Below, one piece after another: positions 60,416 to 64,000 of a stretch of 64,000 bases of DNA. Made by a program: the position numbers and the translations under genes. Location: the NCBI RefSeq assembly GCF_000524195.1, contig NW_020170421.1:472336-536335 (forward strand). Direction: 5' to 3'. The notes below the pieces were generated by a model, which was given only the letters and a program-made list of their open reading frames with translations, was not told the origin of the DNA and searched no databases. Position 1 is the stretch's first letter. Each line of letters opens with the position of its first letter. The DNA comes from Echinococcus granulosus. Its lineage: Eukaryota > Platyhelminthes > Cestoda > Cyclophyllidea > Taeniidae.

Positions 60416-62241
60416 AATAAATAGCCAATCAGGCTACGGGTAACATATAAATGTAAAGGAATTACCAAATAGTTTTAAATTGCTTATTCAAACAAAGTAA
60501 TGAATATGGGCATCCAAAGTACATGGTCTTTCAGCCCTTCTGATTGCAATAACAACAATACTTCCTGGTTCCTATGCTTCAAAGGTGATTATAGCTATGA
60601 TCGCCAGAGTTAAATAGTAGTATGGGAAATTGCTCATTATTTTAAGTCTGCATCTAAGTCTTATGGTACCAAACAAGTTCCTAAATTATCCTCCTTTAAA
60701 GAATGCTTTCTATGGCGAATCAAAGGATAAAGCATCAAAAGTGGTAAACCAATCAAACTTCTTCATATTTGACGAGGTGAGGCTCCCTGCTTTAGCCGAA
60801 AAAAATCTTATACTATAAATTAGGTCAAATCTGTGTTAGATTGATTTTGATTAATTTGGATCAAATGGAAGGGTTGAGTTGAACAAACCCTCTTCCTTGG
60901 AACGAACACGTGGGGATGAGGCTAGGCGAGATTGGTCGAGACCCGGCGGCGCCTGATTGGCCGAACGAGTCACTACTTCTGGAATGCACGCCCTTGTCGT
61001 GCTGCTGTAGACCCTAGGAGCGATAATGAAGATATGCATTGCATTTGAAAAGTTACCGAACCTATAAACCCCCTCCGACTCCTGTAGGTCTCCCCCTCCA
61101 CCACACATGACACTACTAATTGAGGATCTACCAACAAAGCCTTCACTCCAACACAATCTAAGGACGTTAATCTTCCCGTAAGTGGACAGAGTTTTCTGAC
61201 TAGTAACCTCGACCTTCTCATAGTTCAACTTTAGAGGTTGAAAGAAAAAAAATTAGGCCTTATCTATGGTAGAGAGGTGAGTTCGAGAAATCGTAAAACG
61301 CAAAGCTTCTGCTTTACGTGGCACATAAATATAAACGTCTTTTTGACGTGGGTCACATATTCACTTTTAACTACTCATAAATGGGTAAAACCAAACGAAA
61401 AATATTTGCAAATCTACACACCCACGAGTTTATTAGCGCCCGCCCTTGACCATTAAATGTGGAGTAAGCACATGTATATTTATATTTTTGAGAGAAACAA
61501 ATAAAAAGACCACGGTTATGTGCGCAACTCTTTCACAATTGCTTCATGTTTCGTGTTTTATAAATCTATGGACCAAATTACTTGTCAAGTAGGAGAGAAC
61601 TTAACTTTTATTTGCTAGAATGGACCAGCAAAGACCCCTACAGGCATAAAAAGACGTGAATTTGCCAAAGGGTATCAGTTCCAGCCGAAGCTGTCAGTAG
61701 GCCATTGGCAGGCTAAAACTATAAGTTGCGAGTGCTTTGAGTCTTCTACGTCTGCTTCAAAGGCAGAAGAGTGAGGCGGTATTCTCCATGATTCATAAAT
61801 TCCTCCTCATGAATAATTGGTCATTTGCATAGGCAGTTGTTTTCCCCATTGCAATAATCTTTTTTAGGGCCTTATGAGTAACGAAACCATGCAGTCTGTT
61901 TTCGGCTTCCAAATTAATATTCATTAGTATTTCTCTTATCTTCTTTATCTTCTTCTTTTCATGCCTTTTCAAATGCTAACGGCGTCAGTTTTACTTTTGT
62001 TTCCCCTCCCAAGAGGAATGATGTCGCGGGTGCGATCATTTATCATTCATCATTTATTTTCGTGCTCAACAGGTCTTATCTCCTTCTCTTGTGGGGATAT
62101 AATTATTTGTCTCGATAAAATACTTTGCGGGGCACAAACATTCCGTACCTTACTTTCCCATCTACTTGTTTCAGTTATTCCTGACAAATCAACTTCATTT
62201 CCAGTCTTTTCCAATGCTTTAGAGTTAACACCAAAAAGACA
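60416..62241. other. Spacer and presumed promoter/5' UTR of the cadherin gene
   Basis: AT-rich, no exon supported. Just upstream of the cadherin start, a pyrimidine-rich stretch ending in CTTTAG (about 62205-62222) looks like a 3' splice site. It could join a 5' UTR exon or accept a trans-spliced leader; flatworms use both. Confidence 0.45.
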
Positions 62242-64000
62242 ATGTCGCCTATTTTTTCACTATTATGCCTCCTCTACTGCTGCTGGTGCATTCCCGTCGT
62301 GACCTCTCACCTAAGTCAGGTCTCGAAGACATTTCATATCGTGGAGAAGTCGCCAGAAGGAACAGTTGTCGTCAACGATTTACGCCAACTCCTTGGAGTA
62401 CTTAGTAACAACGAGGGGAGCAGTAATGGTGGTAGCAGTCTGCTGGCGATCAGCAATGCGGCTCTACCCGGTGCTTCCTCCTTCAAAATTGATCAAATGC
62501 GCGGCAGTCTGGTGGTTGCATCACCACCTGACCGAGACGCTCTATGCCCCACGAACCCTCGTAGCAGTCTTGATCTCGCCACTGTGGGGAGAATCGGTGA
62601 TCGGCGCGACATTTACTTGGGAGGCGAGACCTCTAATTCCCACCCTAACAGCTTCAGTCAACCTTGTGTGATCCAACTAACCATTGTCTTTGGCTCCCCT
62701 AGTGACCCCTCCTTTGATAGCCTCACCATCGTTCTCGATGACCTAAATGACCACTCACCAAAATTTGCGGATGACGAAACACAGCATGTAATTCGGGTGT
62801 TGGAAACTCCTAGTGCGCACCTCCAATCAGTATCGCCCTATGGGAGCAAATCAAGCCCTACTAAGGTTCGTATTCCCCTGCCTGAAGCTGTTGACCTGGA
62901 CGCACCAGAAAATGGCGTCCGTCATTATCGATTAGAGGGAGAGGATGCCTACCTATTCTACTTGGAAATTGGTCGAGGAGATGATGGCGGAATAGCTGTT
63001 GAAGCCGATCCTCGACAGCTTGTTTTAACTTCAGATAAACGATTGTGGCTTATTCCCTCTGGAACGTCAGGAGAGACACCCTCGGGTTTGGACTATGAAC
63101 AGCGAAAGGAGTACAGGTTTGTACTGGTGGCAGTAGATGGTGGAATGCCACCGAGATCAGGTAGACTACCAATACGTTTAATTATTGAAGATGTCAATGA
63201 TCACGTTCCTACCTTCACTCAAACGCAATACAATGGAGTTGTGTCAGAAGATGATCTTCCAGGTCATGTGGTTCTTCAATTTCAAGCTATTGATGAAGAT
63301 GGAAAGTACGAAAATCATAGAATAAATTTTCGAATTCCCGGCAAAGACGACCAGTCGACAAATCTACCTTATCCAGAGGCTCAAACAGCAGCAGCTAATT
63401 TCTTCGAGATTGAACTCGTTAAACCATATGACTACAGTCCAGATTCTTCAAGCATCCATCGAAGGAACGCCACTACAGGTCAGCTGATAGTTCAAAGAAA
63501 GTCGGAAAATCAACTTCGACAGGCCGCTAAACGTGCACTTGAGGCAGCTAAAAAGTTACAGATTTCTGCACTAGACACATCTCAACCAAGACTCAGATAT
63601 CGTCCTCTAAACGTTCGCTCTTATCTTCTACGGTTTATTGTGGAGTCCTACGATTTTGGAAAGCCGTCACTGTCATCTCAAGTTCCCGTCTATGTTGAAA
63701 TTGTTGACGTGAACGATGAAGCTCCAGAGATCTTTGTTGACTATATTTCCACGATTTCACAAAAACAACAACAGCAAGGCAGAAAAAGTTCATGTGGGAC
63801 TCTGCTCGAGGGTCAAGGTCGTTCGATGATAGCACAGGTCACGGTTGTTGACAACGATGCAGCGTCCATCAGTACGGAAGTTGCTTGCACTGTGAACGAC
63901 TCCCTCTTCTCCTTGGAGCCTATTTCCACAATGGGCAGTGCAGGCTGGCCAAGTTTGGGGACAAGTAACCCAGGCATGAGGGCCAACCAGGCTATGCTGA
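62242..64000 (+). CDS. Cadherin/protocadherin, N-terminal 586 residues (continues past window)
   Basis: A calcium-dependent adhesion receptor, presumably a single-pass plasma-membrane protein; the membrane segment is not in the window. ATG 62242 starts a hydrophobic signal peptide (MSPIFSLLCLLYCCW, cleavage probably near residue 22). The frame stays open with no intron to the last base. Extracellular cadherin repeats follow: EC1 to the linker LDDLNDHSP (165-173), EC2 with DLDAPENG (218-225), LDYEQ (283-287) and IEDVNDHVP (315-323), EC3 with IDEDG and IVDVNDEAP (487-495), then the start of EC4 (VVDNDAA). The DxNDxxP calcium-linker motifs are diagnostic of the family. EC1 holds a Ser/Asn/Gly-rich insert (about residues 56-70), and a Gln-rich patch (KQQQQ) follows EC3. 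The large uninterrupted exon coding ectodomains resembles protocadherins, but the subtype needs the missing C-terminus. Confidence 0.9.
   Translation, partial: MSPIFSLLCLLYCCWCIPVVTSHLSQVSKTFHIVEKSPEGTVVVNDLRQLLGVLSNNEGSSNGGSSLLAISNAALPGASSFKIDQMRGSLVVASPPDRDALCPTNPRSSLDLATVGRIGDRRDIYLGGETSNSHPNSFSQPCVIQLTIVFGSPSDPSFDSLTIVLDDLNDHSPKFADDETQHVIRVLETPSAHLQSVSPYGSKSSPTKVRIPLPEAVDLDAPENGVRHYRLEGEDAYLFYLEIGRGDDGGIAVEADPRQLVLTSDKRLWLIPSGTSGETPSGLDYEQRKEYRFVLVAVDGGMPPRSGRLPIRLIIEDVNDHVPTFTQTQYNGVVSEDDLPGHVVLQFQAIDEDGKYENHRINFRIPGKDDQSTNLPYPEAQTAAANFFEIELVKPYDYSPDSSSIHRRNATTGQLIVQRKSENQLRQAAKRALEAAKKLQISALDTSQPRLRYRPLNVRSYLLRFIVESYDFGKPSLSSQVPVYVEIVDVNDEAPEIFVDYISTISQKQQQQGRKSSCGTLLEGQGRSMIAQVTVVDNDAASISTEVACTVNDSLFSLEPISTMGSAGWPSLGTSNPGMRANQAML

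Overview
This is a 64-kb window of a multicellular animal genome, most likely a flatworm and probably a tapeworm (cestode). Proteins are split into phase-consistent GT-AG exons. Many introns are only 30-34 bp, a size class known from tapeworms. Spacers are long, AT-rich and full of old miniature LTR elements. I recognise no tRNA, rRNA, CRISPR array, operon or bacterial signal. The lineage call is inference; species cannot be named.

Layout. (1) 1-12.2 kb: microsatellite-rich non-coding DNA with the last two exons (7549-7792, 10934-11388) of a plus-strand gene encoding a Gly/Gln/Tyr/Ala-rich, prion-like C-terminus; family not recognised. (2) 12.6-22.2 kb, minus strand: a complete nine-exon gene for actin-related protein 6 (ACTR6/Arp6), 409 aa, assembled from the sequence. 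(3) 22.2-24.9 kb: spacer between divergent genes, holding a 100-N assembly gap that sits inside an LTR insertion, and a solo LTR. (4) 24.9-43.8 kb, plus strand: a complete eleven-exon plastin/fimbrin gene, 925 aa, with degenerate EF-hands, four calponin-homology domains and a C-terminal tail of about 285 aa absent from ordinary plastins. An extra coding-like terminal exon (31921-32096) lies in its largest intron, in a compatible splice phase. (5) 43.8-62.2 kb: gene-poor spacer colonised by a small LTR element family (LTR about 196 bp, conserved primer-binding site, about 690 bp non-coding interior, purine tract), in both orientations and mostly decayed. (6) 62242 to window end, plus strand: the signal-peptide-bearing 5' part of a cadherin/protocadherin gene, open for 586 codons and running off the window.

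The genes are not a functional cluster: a chromatin-remodelling subunit, an actin bundler and an adhesion receptor are ordinary neighbours. The points most worth following are the extended plastin with its possible truncated isoform, the miniature LTR family (including the copy that broke the assembly), and micro-introns, one of which is in frame and stop-free and therefore easy to annotate wrongly.
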